55,346 nucleotides of DNA from Nitrospinota bacterium (GCA_027619975.1 JAQCGX010000020.1:1-55346), one strand, 5' to 3'. Shown: positions 34,216 through 44,545, counted from the first letter of the stretch. A program made the numbers and translations. The notes: a model not told the origin generated them from the letters alone.

Positions 34216-34548
34216 CTATTTCGAATTCAAAGATTCCCTGGCGTTGACAGGCAGATCCTCAATATTGTTGGAGTAGTGGACCTCTCCCTTTGCATCGACC
34301 CATTGAAAAACCCGGTTTTTATTTTGCGGACCGGACGGTTTTTCATTGGAAGGCATGGCCCGGTTCCCAACTTCGGATGCGGATTCTATTTTTTCGGCTT
34401 GTGTAGATTTTAATTTTTTACTGTGGCAATGATACTCGCCGGTTTTGCGGTTGGTGTGACAGCCATCGGCATTCGTCCCCCCGGAATGCGCCCATGCATC
34501 CAAAGGCACAAACACTGCGATAAAAATAAAACTGATAATTTTTATCAT
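34216..34548 (-). CDS. Small secreted YHYH-like/DUF4124-like protein
   Basis: This 110-residue protein has a signal peptide (about 1-20, ending DAWAHS). The histidine/cysteine motif HSGGTNADGCHTNRKTGEYHCH is seen in small secreted proteins annotated as YHYH-domain or SH3-adjacent and may bind metal. The C-terminus RVFQWVDAKGEVHYSNNIEDLP resembles the DUF4124 segment (xxYxWxDxxGxxHYSD). The linker is low complexity. It is probably periplasmic; function unknown. It converges with the secreted-protein gene to its left. Confidence 0.75.
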   Translation of the reverse strand: MIKIISFIFIAVFVPLDAWAHSGGTNADGCHTNRKTGEYHCHSKKLKSTQAEKIESASEVGNRAMPSNEKPSGPQNKNRVFQWVDAKGEVHYSNNIEDLPVNARESLNSK

Positions 34549-34584
34549 GGGTCCTCTTAAAAAATCCCCGCCTTTAGGTCAAGT

Positions 34585-35694
34585 TTACCCCTCGGTTGTC
34601 GCCTTAAACTTCTGTCCCTTGCCCACCAGGTTTTTCGAGGGAATGGTGACTTCCTTGCCGTGGCAGGCTTCCACTTGCCCGATCACATGACTGACCAGAT
34701 CGTGAGCCTGGCAGATTCTGACAACGTCTTCCACTTCCTGGGTGCCTTCCACGATCACGCAGAACCCGGTTCCCATATTGAACACTTCAAACATCTCGGC
34801 GTCGCTCACTTCTCCCCGGTCCTGAATCAGTTTAAAGACGGGTGGCGTGGGCGGCAGAGGGTCGATGACGAAACGGATGTTGTCTTTCGCTACCCGGTTC
34901 AGGTTGCAGTATCCGCCGCTTGTGATGTGCACCATCGCCTTCAAGTCAATGCCGGAGTCGAGCATTTCCATGATGGGGTTGACGTAGATGCGGGTCGGTT
35001 CAAGCAGTTCTTCTCCCAGAGTGCGGCTGAGTTTGTCTTCAAATTTGTTGACGCTGGCTTTCTGGTCTTCCCAGTTGTCGCCCAGCAGGATTTTCCGCGC
35101 CAGGGTGAGTCCGTTGGAATGCACGCCGCTGGACGCCAGACCGACGATCAAGTTTCCCGGCTCGATATTTTTTCCGGTATTGATGCGGTCGATTTTCACA
35201 TGGCCGATGGCGGCTCCGATGAGGTCGATGCCGCTGATGATCTCCCGGATCTGCGAAATCTCGCCGCCGGAAATGCTGATCCCCGCCTGCCAGGCTCCCT
35301 GAGCCAGGCCCTTGCCCAATTGATCGAAGACTTTTTCATCGGTGAACGAGCAGGCGATGTAGTCCACCATGCTGACGGGACGGGCGCCGACGCAGATGAC
35401 GTCGTTGACGTTCATGGCGACGCAGTCGATACCGATGGTGTCGTATTTCCCCAAAAGTTCAGCGACGAGTATTTTTGTCCCCACGCCATCAGTGCCGAAG
35501 GCGATTCCCTCGCCGTTGCCCAGATCGATGACGTTGGCAAAATAACCGATGTCCGCCGCCAGCGGATAGCGCTCACTGTATTTTCGGGTCGGCAGGATAT
35601 GTTGCAGGAGACTGCCAAGGGCGCCTTCGGCTCCGGTGCTGTCGACACCGCTCTCGGCGTATTGAGATTTTTCGGACGATGCGTTTTTAGCCAT
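34585..35694 (-). CDS. purM: Phosphoribosylformylglycinamidine cyclo-ligase (AIR synthetase)
   Basis: PurM closes the imidazole ring of aminoimidazole ribonucleotide in purine synthesis, using ATP. The 369 residues are near standard length. Motifs are GIAFGTDGVGTKILVAELLGKYDTIGIDCVAMNVNDVICVGARP, the GGEISQIREI block, GLASSGVHSNGLTLARKIL, and MVHITSGGYCNLNRV. The N-terminus (about 20 residues, AKNASSEKSQYAESGVD) carries the usual YxxSGVD start signature. It stands alone here; purN is not adjacent. Confidence 0.97.
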   Translation of the reverse strand: MAKNASSEKSQYAESGVDSTGAEGALGSLLQHILPTRKYSERYPLAADIGYFANVIDLGNGEGIAFGTDGVGTKILVAELLGKYDTIGIDCVAMNVNDVICVGARPVSMVDYIACSFTDEKVFDQLGKGLAQGAWQAGISISGGEISQIREIISGIDLIGAAIGHVKIDRINTGKNIEPGNLIVGLASSGVHSNGLTLARKILLGDNWEDQKASVNKFEDKLSRTLGEELLEPTRIYVNPIMEMLDSGIDLKAMVHITSGGYCNLNRVAKDNIRFVIDPLPPTPPVFKLIQDRGEVSDAEMFEVFNMGTGFCVIVEGTQEVEDVVRICQAHDLVSHVIGQVEACHGKEVTIPSKNLVGKGQKFKATTEG

Positions 35695-35809
35695 TGAAAT
35701 TTTTGTCCCTGTGTAAAATGTTTGGTGGAGTTGTGCGGCACATCATATCACTAAACAGAAGAATCGTCAGCGCGGGAGTTTCCAAAATATAAAAAATCAG
35801 CGAAACCCG

Positions 35810-37339
35810 TCAGGCGGAGGTGTTTCTGAATGGGCGAAAATAATCCGTCAGGCATATGAGGCTGTTGACGGTCAACCCGATCACGCCGGAGTGGAACCCC
35901 CATATCTTGGAATAATTGATTTCCGAAAACCCCAGGGTTCCAGACCAGGTGAGGCCGAGCGTCACCAGAAGGCCCATGAAGATGCCAACGATCACCGTGC
36001 GCGCGGTCAGCCACCGGCAATGAATGCCAAGATAAATAGCCGGGACGCATTGAATCAGCAATTCAAATTTTAATTTCAAGAGATCGATCAGATTGCCTTC
36101 ATAGGTGATGGCGATCCACACAATGGGGACCATCAGCACCCATGTCGCCCAGCGGCCCACACGTGTCAACTTTGCCTGATCCGCTTCGGGACAAAGAAAC
36201 CGCCCGTAAATATCTTTGGTGACCATGGAGCTGATGCTGAGAAGCGCCGAATCCGCCGTGGACATCACCGCCGCCAAAAGAGCCGCAAAAAGCACAACCA
36301 CCAGCCAGTAGCCCAACTCCGAGCCTTGCATGACTTTGAGACACAAGAGGGTGAAAACCGTCTCGGATGGCGCCACGGTTTGTCCCGCGCCCGTCGCTTG
36401 CACAAGAGCATTCAGGTCGGGAACCTGTGCCGCCATGAGAACCCCGATCATAACGGCGATCAGCGTTGTCGTCAGGGGCAAAAACGCCATCACCGCCAGC
36501 GAGCGCTTTAAAACTTTAACATTGCGGGCGGCATAAATCCGCTGGATCGCCTGCGGGTAGATAGCGGCCCCCAGGCCCACCATCAGAATAAAACTGATCC
36601 ATCGCCGCACTCCCTCTGCATCAGGAGGCTTCACTTTATGAACCGTATCAGGGTTTGCGGCCAATTTAGAGATCGCCACAGGCAGGGAACCGATTTCAGT
36701 CAACGCCAGATAAAGCAGGATTCCGAACCCCAGCAGTAAAATTCCACCTTGAACGGCATCGGTCCAGGCGACACTGCGCATGCCTCCCAATGACTCGTAA
36801 ATCAACATGACTCCAGTCAGGCTGATCACCCCCACCCACAGAGGAATCCGGCCTTGAGAAATCCCTTCAAACGCCGTGCCCAGGGTCTTCATTTGCGCCA
36901 GAGTGAAATTGCACAGGGCGTAAACCATAAGCAGGGTCACTAAAATGCAAAGAAAACGGCTCTGAAAACGGTGATAAATGAAATCTCCTGGGGTTATAAA
37001 CTGATGTTCACGGCTGATTCTGTATAATTTTGGGGCAAACAGGAGATAGGCCACAACGATCGCGGTCATAAAATGGATGGAAAGGATGAACCCCAATCCT
37101 TCACGGTAGGCGGCCCCGCTGAACCCTAAGAAGGTATTGCCGCTGTACTGGGTGGCATACAGGGTCAAAAGGAGAACAATAAACCCCATGCTCCGCCCGG
37201 CGAGAAAAAAATCCCCGAGGCTCTCATCTTTTCTTTTTGTATAAGCGTAGCCGCCGATGGCCAGGAGACTCGCAATATAAAATCCCACAACCACCAGAGC
37301 TCCCGGACCGAAGGGAAGCGCCTCAGTTTCCGGCATCAT
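35810..37339 (-). CDS. Sodium:solute symporter (SSS) family protein
   Basis: This SSS-family transporter of about 509 residues has about 13 spans. Motifs are ALVVVGFYIASLLAIGGYAY (TM1), FFLAGRSMGFIVLLLTLYATQYSGNTFLGFSG (sodium-site region) and AAVMSTADSALLSISSMVTKDIY (TM8 sodium-site serines). The start is placed at one of two tandem ATGs (37339/37336) beside GGAGG; an upstream GTG at 37378 would add 13 residues without support. It overlaps the small membrane-protein gene upstream by about 15 bases, like other SSS transporters paired with a small partner. The substrate is unknown. Confidence 0.9.
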   Translation of the reverse strand: MMPETEALPFGPGALVVVGFYIASLLAIGGYAYTKRKDESLGDFFLAGRSMGFIVLLLTLYATQYSGNTFLGFSGAAYREGLGFILSIHFMTAIVVAYLLFAPKLYRISREHQFITPGDFIYHRFQSRFLCILVTLLMVYALCNFTLAQMKTLGTAFEGISQGRIPLWVGVISLTGVMLIYESLGGMRSVAWTDAVQGGILLLGFGILLYLALTEIGSLPVAISKLAANPDTVHKVKPPDAEGVRRWISFILMVGLGAAIYPQAIQRIYAARNVKVLKRSLAVMAFLPLTTTLIAVMIGVLMAAQVPDLNALVQATGAGQTVAPSETVFTLLCLKVMQGSELGYWLVVVLFAALLAAVMSTADSALLSISSMVTKDIYGRFLCPEADQAKLTRVGRWATWVLMVPIVWIAITYEGNLIDLLKLKFELLIQCVPAIYLGIHCRWLTARTVIVGIFMGLLVTLGLTWSGTLGFSEINYSKIWGFHSGVIGLTVNSLICLTDYFRPFRNTSA

Positions 37340-37583
37340 CCCTCCAGACGCGGAGAATGACAAACGCCGTGAAGGCACTGGTTATGGCACTCGCAGCCAC
37401 GGCAAACACCGCCCAGGCGGGGATTCCCCACCAGGAGCCTGCGATCGGCCACACGGGAATCAAAGCCGCAAACAACAGGCCAAACCCCACCCAGACCCAG
37501 GGTTTGCTGACAGGATCGGAAAATTGCGGCTCACTGGGGGAATCCTCAGAGAATTTTCCCACAGCCCCGGTTTTATTGTTCAT
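37323..37583 (-). CDS. Small membrane protein paired with the SSS symporter
   Basis: This protein of about 86 residues starts MNNKTGAVGKFSEDS. It has two hydrophobic helices, WVWVGFGLLFAALIPVW and IPAWAVFAVAASAITSAFTAFVILRVW. It ends inside the start of the symporter gene, so the two are translationally coupled. The layout (short two-TM protein then SSS transporter) is like YhdT-PanF or the DUF485/DUF997-type partners of acetate and pantothenate symporters. The exact family is not certain. Confidence 0.7.
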   Translation of the reverse strand: MNNKTGAVGKFSEDSPSEPQFSDPVSKPWVWVGFGLLFAALIPVWPIAGSWWGIPAWAVFAVAASAITSAFTAFVILRVWRDDAGN

Positions 37584-37704
37584 GCAAGAAATTGTAACAA
37601 ATGAATGAAGGGAGAGTGAGTTCACCCTCTATTTTCAAAAAAGGGCACGACGGATTCCTCTGGAATCTACCGCCCGTTCCTGCGAGATACTGCGCTGTGC
37701 GCAA

Positions 37705-39129
37705 TCAAGGATACACTCCCATCGTCCGGTAACTGTTATGAATTTTTTCGATGGCGATGGACATGGCGGCAATCCGGTAGCTATGGATTGAGTCGTGGCT
37801 CCAGAACCGTTCACGAATGGCCTGCCAGGCGGTGCGCATGGTGTCGTCGAGCCCGGAACGGACGAGATCGATTTCTTCCGACCCCGAGCAGATTTGCTCT
37901 GCCAATGCCTTGGGAACTTTATGTCCGGAACTTTCAATGGCCTGGATCAGCTGTATATTCTTGCCTTCTTCATAGCGTTTTTGAATTCTGCCGAAACGGA
38001 TATGGGACAGGTTTTTGATCCACTCAAAATAAGAAACCGTGACCCCGCCCGCATTGAGATAGACATCGGGAATACTGACCACGCCCTTTTCCTGCAAAAT
38101 GGCCTCGGCGGCAAAGGTTACGGGACCGTTCGCCGCTTCGGCGATGATTTTGGCCTGGATCCTGCCGGCATTTTCCTGGTTGATGACCCCTTCCATCGCC
38201 GCCGGGATCAGGATGTCGCATGCCTCTTCCAAAAGCGGCTTGCTGTCTTCAACGTAGGTTGCCCCAGGGTACCCCTTAAGGCTCTGGTGAGCGACCTTAT
38301 GGTTATACACTTCCTCCACATTCAATCCGTTGGGGTCCAGCAAGGCGCCATTATATTCGAGGATGCCGACTATCTTCGCACCGTCCTCTTCCTGCAGGAT
38401 TTTAGCCGTGTAATAACCGACATTGCCCAATCCCTAAACGATCACTTTCTTGCCTTCCAGATTTCCTTCCAACCCGGCCCGCTTTACGTCGTCCGGACTG
38501 CGGAAAAACTCCCGCAAACCAAAAACGACGCCACGCCCGGTCGCTTCCACGCGGCCCTGGATACCGCCCATGGACACCGGTTTTCCCGTCACGCAGGCGA
38601 GGTGGTTGATGTCGCCGGGACGGTAGGAATTATAGGTGCTCGCAATCCAGGCCATTTCCCTTTGCCCGGTTCCCATATCCGGTGCCGGAACGTTGGTTCC
38701 TGATCCGATATAATCTTTTTGAATCAATTCAAAGGCGAACCGACGTGTGATTTTTTCCATGTGCTCCCGGTCATATTTGCTCGGGTCAATGAGCAACCCC
38801 CCCTTGGAGCCGCCAAAAGGAACATCCACCAATGCGCATTTATAAGACATCAAAGCCGCCAACGCCTCAACTTCATTCTGGTCCACATGCGGAGCAAACC
38901 GGATTCCGCCCTTGGCAGGAAGTTTATGGTCGCTGTGCACCGCCCGCCAGCCGATAAAGGTTTCCACTTCTCCATTGATCTTGACCGGAAACCGAACCTG
39001 ATAAACGTTATTCACGTTTCTTATATATTGAGCCATTCCGTCAGGAATTTCCAAAGTCGCCCTGGCTAAATCAAAACTCAGGTTAACGCTGTCCTTGAAG
39101 CTGACTTCCCTGTCTGGTGGTAATGTCAT
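37705..39129 (-). pseudogene. gdhA: Glutamate dehydrogenase with an in-frame TAG stop
   Basis: The two halves together make a 474-codon Glu/Leu/Phe/Val-type dehydrogenase. The N-terminal half has KLPAKGGIRFAP and the catalytic-lysine block YKCALVDVPFGGSKGG, then GTNVPAPDMGTGQREM. The C-terminal half has the Rossmann fold GLGNVGYYTAKIL and ends near MGVYP. The codon at 38434-38436 is TAG, in the phrase KKVIV-stop-GLGNVGYY, where relatives carry glutamine (CAG). It is one C-to-T change with no frameshift. TAG is a normal terminator for mazE and the NSS gene here, so recoding is unlikely. Either the gene is inactivated, it is suppressed, or the base is a sequencing error. Confidence 0.85.
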
Positions 39130-39389
39130 GTCGTCATCCTTTCCTCAGAAAAATGGTCTCAAACACATAATTTTCCACATCCCTCTGCAGAAAAAGCAAG
39201 CAAACTAATTTACAATCTCAGTTAATCAGTATACCAAAAATTCTTGATTTATGAAGCGTTATTTCTCTTTTGGCAATCAGGTAATGTCAAAAGTTTCTGA
39301 TAGATATGTCATTCCAGATAGAAATACAGTAGAATATTGGCATACCAAAAATTATAAGTTTTGTCCGACTTTTTCGGTTTTTAATTGCC
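39130..39389. promoter_or_regulatory. Divergent gdhA/yjbQ intergenic region with 12-bp direct repeats
   Basis: ATACCAAAAATT occurs exactly twice, at 39231-39242 and 39342-39353, 111 bp apart in the same orientation, within the 260-bp divergent region. They may be regulator-binding sites for gdhA or yjbQ. A TATAAG (39354-39359 region) follows the second copy, but no matching -35 is evident. Confidence 0.35.
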
Positions 39390-39809
39390 ATGAAACAGTT
39401 CACTCATAAGTTTATCGTCACCACCGAGGGAAAAGGACTGCGCAACATCAACCGGACGATTGTCAACTGGGTGGATGAGCAGGGGGTCGGGACCGGAATT
39501 CTGACCGTTTTTCTTCGCCACACTTCGGCTTCTTTGACAATTCAGGAAAACGCGGACCCGGACGTTCTAGCCGACCTCAATGATTTTTTTAACCGGCTGG
39601 TTGCTGATGGCGACCCGGCATTTCGGCATCGGTCGGAAGGCCCGGACGACATGTCGGCCCATATTCGCGCCGCCCTGACCCAGACCCAGCTATCCGTTCC
39701 CGTTATTGATGGCCGTCTGGCTTTGGGAACCTGGCAGGACATCTATCTATTCGAGCACCGTTCCTCACCGCAACGGCGGGAGGTCGTACTTCATCTTGCA
39801 GGCGACTAA
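39390..39809 (+). CDS. yjbQ: YjbQ/UPF0047 family protein
   Basis: This 139-residue protein of the YjbQ family has RNINRTIVNWV, the nucleophile-region motif GILTVFLRHTSASLTIQENADPDVLADL, a conserved histidine run in GDPAFRHRSEGPDDMSAHIRAALT, and LGTWQDIYLFEHR. The family is often annotated as having weak thiamine-phosphate synthase activity; its true role is unsettled. It is followed after 14 bases by a TPR lipoprotein gene in the same direction, probably co-transcribed. Confidence 0.92.
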   Translation: MKQFTHKFIVTTEGKGLRNINRTIVNWVDEQGVGTGILTVFLRHTSASLTIQENADPDVLADLNDFFNRLVADGDPAFRHRSEGPDDMSAHIRAALTQTQLSVPVIDGRLALGTWQDIYLFEHRSSPQRREVVLHLAGD

Positions 39810-39823
39810 AAGGGAATCCAGTG

Positions 39824-40684
39824 ATGCAAAAAGCAGACAAAACGTTTGAGTTTAAAGGGTCCATGATTCGCAGAATGTTTTTACTGGCCGGGATTCTCCT
39901 GGCTTTGGTCTTGTTGACAGCCTGTGGCACCCCTGAAACCCAGGAGAATTCGGAAAACCCAGCCCCCGTGACGCAATTGCCATCCCAGGTTGTTGATGGA
40001 ATGAAATTGTTGCATGAAAAAAACTATGAAGCCGCCATGAGCACAGTTTTGGCTTTTCTTGCCACAGAACCGGACAACACCGATGCTCTCTCGGCCATGA
40101 GCTTGATTTATGTTAAACTAGGTCGCCTGACGGATGCCTCCCAATTAGCCAAAAGGTCGTTAGAGATCGACCCGGATCAATCCCTGCCTTACAGTGTTCT
40201 GTCAAGAGCGAAATTTCAAACGTCTGGTTTCGAGGAAGCGCTGGATTTAGCCAGGCAGGCTCTCAGGATAGACCCTAATTCCTACCTGGCCTATCAATTG
40301 ATCGGGGAGGTTTATTTGCGGCAAGGATTGAACAAAGATGCGCTCACTGTTTTTAAAGAAGCCATTAAGCTGGAGCCCAATGACCCTGAAATATTAAATC
40401 TTCTCGGGTCCGGTTACATCAAGTCCAACCAACACGACAACGCTTTGCCGATTCTCCTGAAGGCACAGGAAATTGACCCCAACCTTGCGGGAGTGAATTT
40501 CAATTTGGCAGTGGTTTACGCTGAATCTCAGGATGGGGTAAAGGCCATGAAGCACATCGACATCGCAGAACATCTTTACACTCAGGCAGAAAATAAGCCC
40601 TGGATGGCCAAAACCCGGGACATCAAACGTCTGCTCGCCCAAAAATTCGAATTCACTCCCGATGATATTACGAATAAATTCTGA
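39824..40684 (+). CDS. TPR-repeat lipoprotein
   Basis: This protein of about 286 residues has a lipoprotein signal (MIRRMFLLAGILLALVLLTACGTPE, lipobox LTAC). An N-terminal extension of about 14 residues is supported by AAGGGA 8 nt before ATG 39824; the internal ATG at 39866 is the alternative. Six or so TPR units follow from about residue 60 (YEAAMSTVLAFLATEP, VLSRAKFQTSGFEEALDLARQALRIDPN, AYQLIGEVYLRQGLNKDALTVF, LNLLGSGYIKSNQHDNAL). It is probably anchored in the outer membrane and works as a scaffold. Confidence 0.88.
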   Translation: MQKADKTFEFKGSMIRRMFLLAGILLALVLLTACGTPETQENSENPAPVTQLPSQVVDGMKLLHEKNYEAAMSTVLAFLATEPDNTDALSAMSLIYVKLGRLTDASQLAKRSLEIDPDQSLPYSVLSRAKFQTSGFEEALDLARQALRIDPNSYLAYQLIGEVYLRQGLNKDALTVFKEAIKLEPNDPEILNLLGSGYIKSNQHDNALPILLKAQEIDPNLAGVNFNLAVVYAESQDGVKAMKHIDIAEHLYTQAENKPWMAKTRDIKRLLAQKFEFTPDDITNKF

Positions 40685-40900
40685 GAATCGGAAAAACAGC
40701 TTTCTTTCGTCAGCATCTACCCTTCCACCCATTCAAAGAAAAACCGGCATTTATTTTAGAGGAGTGACTTCCTTTACGATCACAGCGTTTTATGGAAACA
40801 AATTTCAACTCATTCAATGGATTACTGGAATTACACCGAAGTTTGAATTAAACTAATTAACAATGAAACCAATTCACCTGAGGTTGCAGCAATCAATTTT

Positions 40901-43615
40901 TTGACCGACACGGAATCTTCAGTCGCATCATCTTCCTTCCTCACAATGAAAAGCATGACCAACGAAACCCTCTTGATCTTCGAAATCCTGGCGCTCATTG
41001 TCCTCACAATAATCTTTTTCCGAATTCGAAAAAAAACCATCCAAAAAGAACGGAACCGGGCCCAATCGAAAATCAGGGAAAGTGAAATCCGTTATGAAAA
41101 AATTCTGGACAACGTTATTGATGGAATTTTCACGATCAACGAAACCGGAACCCTCGAAACTTTCAACCCCGCCGCCGAATTCATTTTTGGCTACAAAGCT
41201 TCCGAAGTGAAAGGCAAAAACATCAGTTTACTACTGACGAATAAAAGTGGAGAAACTCTGAAATCCTTTATCAGCAACCTCAGCGAATCGGGACAATCCC
41301 GCGTTTCCGGAGTCCAGGGGGAACTGACAGGCTTGAATAAAGAGGGTTGCGCATTTCCTATGGATTTTGCCGTGAGCGAAATCATTCATAAAAACCGGCG
41401 GACCTACACCGCCGTAGTCCGTGACATTACCGAGCGCAAACAACAGGATGAGGCCTTGCGGCAGGAATCGGCCTATGTTCAGCTTCTTCACGATGTCTCC
41501 AGCGCCGCCAACGAGGCGGACACTTTTGAGCATGCCATTCAAGTCTGCCTGGATAAAATCTGTAACTTGACCGGATGGGCGCTGGGCCATCTTTTTGTTC
41601 CTACTGAGGATTCTCCTCCCAACCTGATATCGACCAACATCTGGTGTATCAAGGATGATTCAGACAGGCTCGAAATATTCAAGAACGCCACCGATGCCCA
41701 GGTAATTAAATATGGTGAGGGGCTGCCCGGAATGGTTTTGGCCACAGGCAAGCATACCTGGGTTCGCGAGGTGCCCAGGGACCCCCGTGCCCGGCAGGGA
41801 CGGTTTACGGAAGACTGTGGGATTGTCAGCGGATTCGCTTTCCCCGTGCTCATCGGCCGGGAAGTCGTGGCGGTCATGGAATTTTTTTCCACGTATCCGG
41901 TTCCCCCGGACCAGAGGCTGCTGGACGTGGTGGATCAAATTGGAACTCAACTGGGCCGGGTCGTTGAGCGCAAGCGCTCCAATGATGCCATCATCAAGGC
42001 CAAGGAAAAAGCCGAACAGTCCCGGCAGGAAGCGGACCGCGCCAGCCAGTCTAAAAGTGAATTTCTGGCCAACATGAGCCATGAAATCCGCACCCCCATG
42101 AACGCCATTATTGGCATGAGTGACTTGCTGGCGGAAACGCCTCTTAATGCAGAACAAATGCAACTGCTGAAAGTTTTTCGGGGAGCGGGGAACAATCTAC
42201 TGACGCTGATCAACGATATTCTCGACCTTTCTAAAATTGAAGCGGGACAAATTGAACTGGAGGATATTGAATTCAACCCTCGGCACCTGGTGGAAAATAA
42301 TATTGAAATCCTGGATTTAAAATCTCAGGAAAAAGGTCTGCCACTCAATTACCACATTTCCCCGGATGTCCCCAGTCTGCTCCGGGGGGACCCGCACCGG
42401 CTCCGCCAGGTGTTGACCAATCTCATAGGGAATGCCATCAAGTTTTCGGAACAGGGCGAGGTTCTTCTCAGGGTGGAAAAAGACCCGGAGTCAAACGATT
42501 CAGGAAAGCTGCTGTTTTCCATTTCAGATGATGGTGTGGGAATTCCTTCTGACAAACTGGAAACCATTTTCTCCAGTTTTTCTCAGGCCGATTCCTCCAC
42601 CACCCGAAAGTTCGGAGGCACGGGGCTGGGGCTCTCCATTTGCAAAAGACTGGTCGAACTGATGGGCGGGAGGATCTGGGTAGAAAGTAACGTCAATATA
42701 GGCAGCACTTTTTTTTTCACGGTGCATTTTACCGTTCCCGAGCAACAGGAAACGGCCCCTGCGGAAAAACCCAAACAACTGAAGGGTGTAAAAACCCTGT
42801 TGATCGAGCACCGTTCCTCCATCCGGGGAATGATCAACGACCAGCTCCTGGATTGGGGGATGTCCGTCACAACACGGGAAAACGCCGAACAAGGCTTCAG
42901 AGAGTTGAAAAAATCCGAACATACGAAGGCCCCTTACCAGTTGCTCCTGATCAACAGTCGACTTCCAACCATTGGCGGCTTCGGATTTCTAAACAGGCTT
43001 TCCACTGAGCTTAAATTGCAGCCCGCCACCCTGATGATGATGCCCATCGACACTCGTGAGGGAGACATCGACCAGTGCCACAAAATGGGGGTGGTCGATT
43101 ATATGACCAAATTTATTCAACCGGATGTTCTTCTGAAAAAAATTCATGCCGCACTGGGCCATGAGGAAGTTCTCGAAACCGTCATTCCAAATACGGCTTC
43201 CCAGGAAGATCCGCTAAACACGGCGGCCTTGAAAATTCTTCTGGTAGAGGACTCTGAAGACAATCGCTTGCTGGTTCAATTGTATCTGAACAAAACCGGG
43301 CACCAACTCGAAACCGCAGACAACGGCGAAGTGGCGGTCAGCATGTTCAAGAAAAGTGATTACCATCTGGTGTTGATGGACATGCAAATGCCGGTCATGG
43401 ATGGATACACGGCCACGCAAAAAATACGGGAATGGGAAGAACAGCACCATCGCCCCAAAACACCCATCATTGCGTTAACTTCGCACGCTTTAAAAGGGGA
43501 CATGGAAAAATGTCTTGCGGCGGGATGTTCTGATTATATGTCCAAACCCATTATAAAATCCAAACTTCTGGAAGCTCTCCACAATTACTCCCAGACCCCA
43601 ACACAAGCAGGGTAA
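40901..43615 (+). CDS. Hybrid sensor histidine kinase/response regulator
   Basis: This 904-residue (from TTG 40901) hybrid kinase has one N-terminal span (about 25-43). PAS is at about 65-185, GAF at about 200-365, and HisKA has its histidine near residue 394 in [18 protein letters not shown]. HATPase has [18 protein letters not shown] and [20 protein letters not shown]. The first receiver-like domain (about 635-745) has asparagine in the usual phospho-acceptor position (LLLINSRLP, near 685). The second, intact receiver has acceptor Asp near 827 in [13 protein letters not shown]. The start is uncertain: ATG 40946 would remove 15 residues. Confidence 0.94.
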   Translation: MTDTESSVASSSFLTMKSMTNETLLIFEILALIVLTIIFFRIRKKTIQKERNRAQSKIRESEIRYEKILDNVIDGIFTINETGTLETFNPAAEFIFGYKASEVKGKNISLLLTNKSGETLKSFISNLSESGQSRVSGVQGELTGLNKEGCAFPMDFAVSEIIHKNRRTYTAVVRDITERKQQDEALRQESAYVQLLHDVSSAANEADTFEHAIQVCLDKICNLTGWALGHLFVPTEDSPPNLISTNIWCIKDDSDRLEIFKNATDAQVIKYGEGLPGMVLATGKHTWVREVPRDPRARQGRFTEDCGIVSGFAFPVLIGREVVAVMEFFSTYPVPPDQRLLDVVDQIGTQLGRVVERKRSNDAIIKAKEKAEQSRQEADRASQSKSEFLANMSHEIRTPMNAIIGMSDLLAETPLNAEQMQLLKVFRGAGNNLLTLINDILDLSKIEAGQIELEDIEFNPRHLVENNIEILDLKSQEKGLPLNYHISPDVPSLLRGDPHRLRQVLTNLIGNAIKFSEQGEVLLRVEKDPESNDSGKLLFSISDDGVGIPSDKLETIFSSFSQADSSTTRKFGGTGLGLSICKRLVELMGGRIWVESNVNIGSTFFFTVHFTVPEQQETAPAEKPKQLKGVKTLLIEHRSSIRGMINDQLLDWGMSVTTRENAEQGFRELKKSEHTKAPYQLLLINSRLPTIGGFGFLNRLSTELKLQPATLMMMPIDTREGDIDQCHKMGVVDYMTKFIQPDVLLKKIHAALGHEEVLETVIPNTASQEDPLNTAALKILLVEDSEDNRLLVQLYLNKTGHQLETADNGEVAVSMFKKSDYHLVLMDMQMPVMDGYTATQKIREWEEQHHRPKTPIIALTSHALKGDMEKCLAAGCSDYMSKPIIKSKLLEALHNYSQTPTQAG

Positions 43616-43697
43616 GGACCAGGCGCTTTTGTAACCGCTCGATTGAGACAAGATGACAGTGGCTACAAAACAGCACATCGCCACGACGGAAGGAGAG

Positions 43698-43916
43698 TTA
43701 ATAGTCCTTTGAAACAACCGTTCTCCACTTGGTGCTTTTCAGATAGATGAGCATATTGGGGGAATGGGGCATATGGTTCACTGAAACCACCTCCCAATAA
43801 CGGCTTCCCCAGTCGGACAGTTTTTTCTCCAACTCCATAATTTCACTTTCAGAGCTGGGAATGGGCTCTTTCAGGACTTTATAATTCCATTGAAACTTTT
43901 CATAAGACGCACTCAT
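43698..43916 (-). CDS. DUF4177-like small protein
   Basis: This 72-residue protein has WNYKVLKEP at the start, then ELEKKLSDWGSRYWEVVSV and a final strand MLIYLKS. That pattern matches the DUF4177-type fold (a small beta-alpha-beta-beta domain: KWEYKVV, LNxxGxxGWELVS, xxxxLKR). ATG 43916 is preceded by GGAGGAAGGG; the upstream TTG at 43937 is rejected. Function unknown. It lies convergent to the hybrid kinase. Confidence 0.65.
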   Translation of the reverse strand: MSASYEKFQWNYKVLKEPIPSSESEIMELEKKLSDWGSRYWEVVSVNHMPHSPNMLIYLKSTKWRTVVSKDY

Positions 43917-44528
43917 AAACGACCCTTCCTCCTGCAAAATTTATCTGCTGACCATTTGTTATCATCAGAACAGGTCAAAACCTCTCCCGTTTTTGGCCAC
44001 GGAGTTTGGAAAGACCTCCCCCCTACATAAAACAAAAAGCAACCTCTATGCCAAATGAATATTAATTGAAATATAAAGGTTTATAAAATAATTTTCCTTT
44101 TGCAAACTTTTCCACAGCTTATCCCCAAAAGCAAAAACGGGGAGAAATCACGGTGAAACATCATTCAGGCGGCAAAAAACCCCCTACTTCAGGATAAACC
44201 TTAAATTTTTAACGGTTTCCCTTGCTTTGCAAAGCAAATATAAACCATTGTTTTTATAGCTGTGAATAAGTTTTTTTGCCCATTAATACAGCTTTCCGGG
44301 CAAACTTACTCACTATAATTTCAACAGGTTCTGGGAAAATTACCGGTCCTGATTTCCAAAATTTTGTAGAACCCTCAAACGTAAAGCCCCAATAAAGTGA
44401 CATTTTTTGTTACTCCGTTGACTTTTCTCGGCTAAATCAGCTGGTTAAAATCATAATTCCATCCTCCTCAGGGTCCCTTTTCTTCCCAAAATCTCCCCTA
44501 CCTTTTGTTTAGTTGAGACTTAATTTTC
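43917..44528. other. Long intergenic region without a gene
   Basis: No open frame here has a ribosome site or recognisable protein. An imperfect dyad AGTGACAT-TTTTTGTTACT lies near 44396-44414, about 120-130 bp upstream of the sigma-54-type promoter. That is a plausible place for an enhancer-binding protein, though this is speculative. Confidence 0.4.
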
Positions 44529-44545
44529 TTGGCATGGCTATTGCT
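44529..44545 (+). promoter_or_regulatory. Sigma-54-type promoter
   Basis: TTGGCATG-GCTA-TTGCT matches the -24/-12 consensus (YTGGCACG-N4-TTGCW) at all but one position. GG at 44531-44532 and GC at 44543-44544 are correctly 10 bp apart. Predicted start of transcription is about 44556. A small hairpin AATGGG/CCCATT (44558-44576) lies at the 5' end of the message. It points to the TPR gene at 44637. Confidence 0.75.

Noticed and set aside
34660-35697. 345-codon plus-strand open frame opposite purM
   Set aside because: It is the antisense shadow of a clearly conserved purM; composition reflects the complementary codons.
38434-38436. Genome-wide recoding of TAG as a sense codon
   Set aside because: TAG ends mazE and the NSS transporter gene at positions that fit their families, so TAG functions as a stop here.
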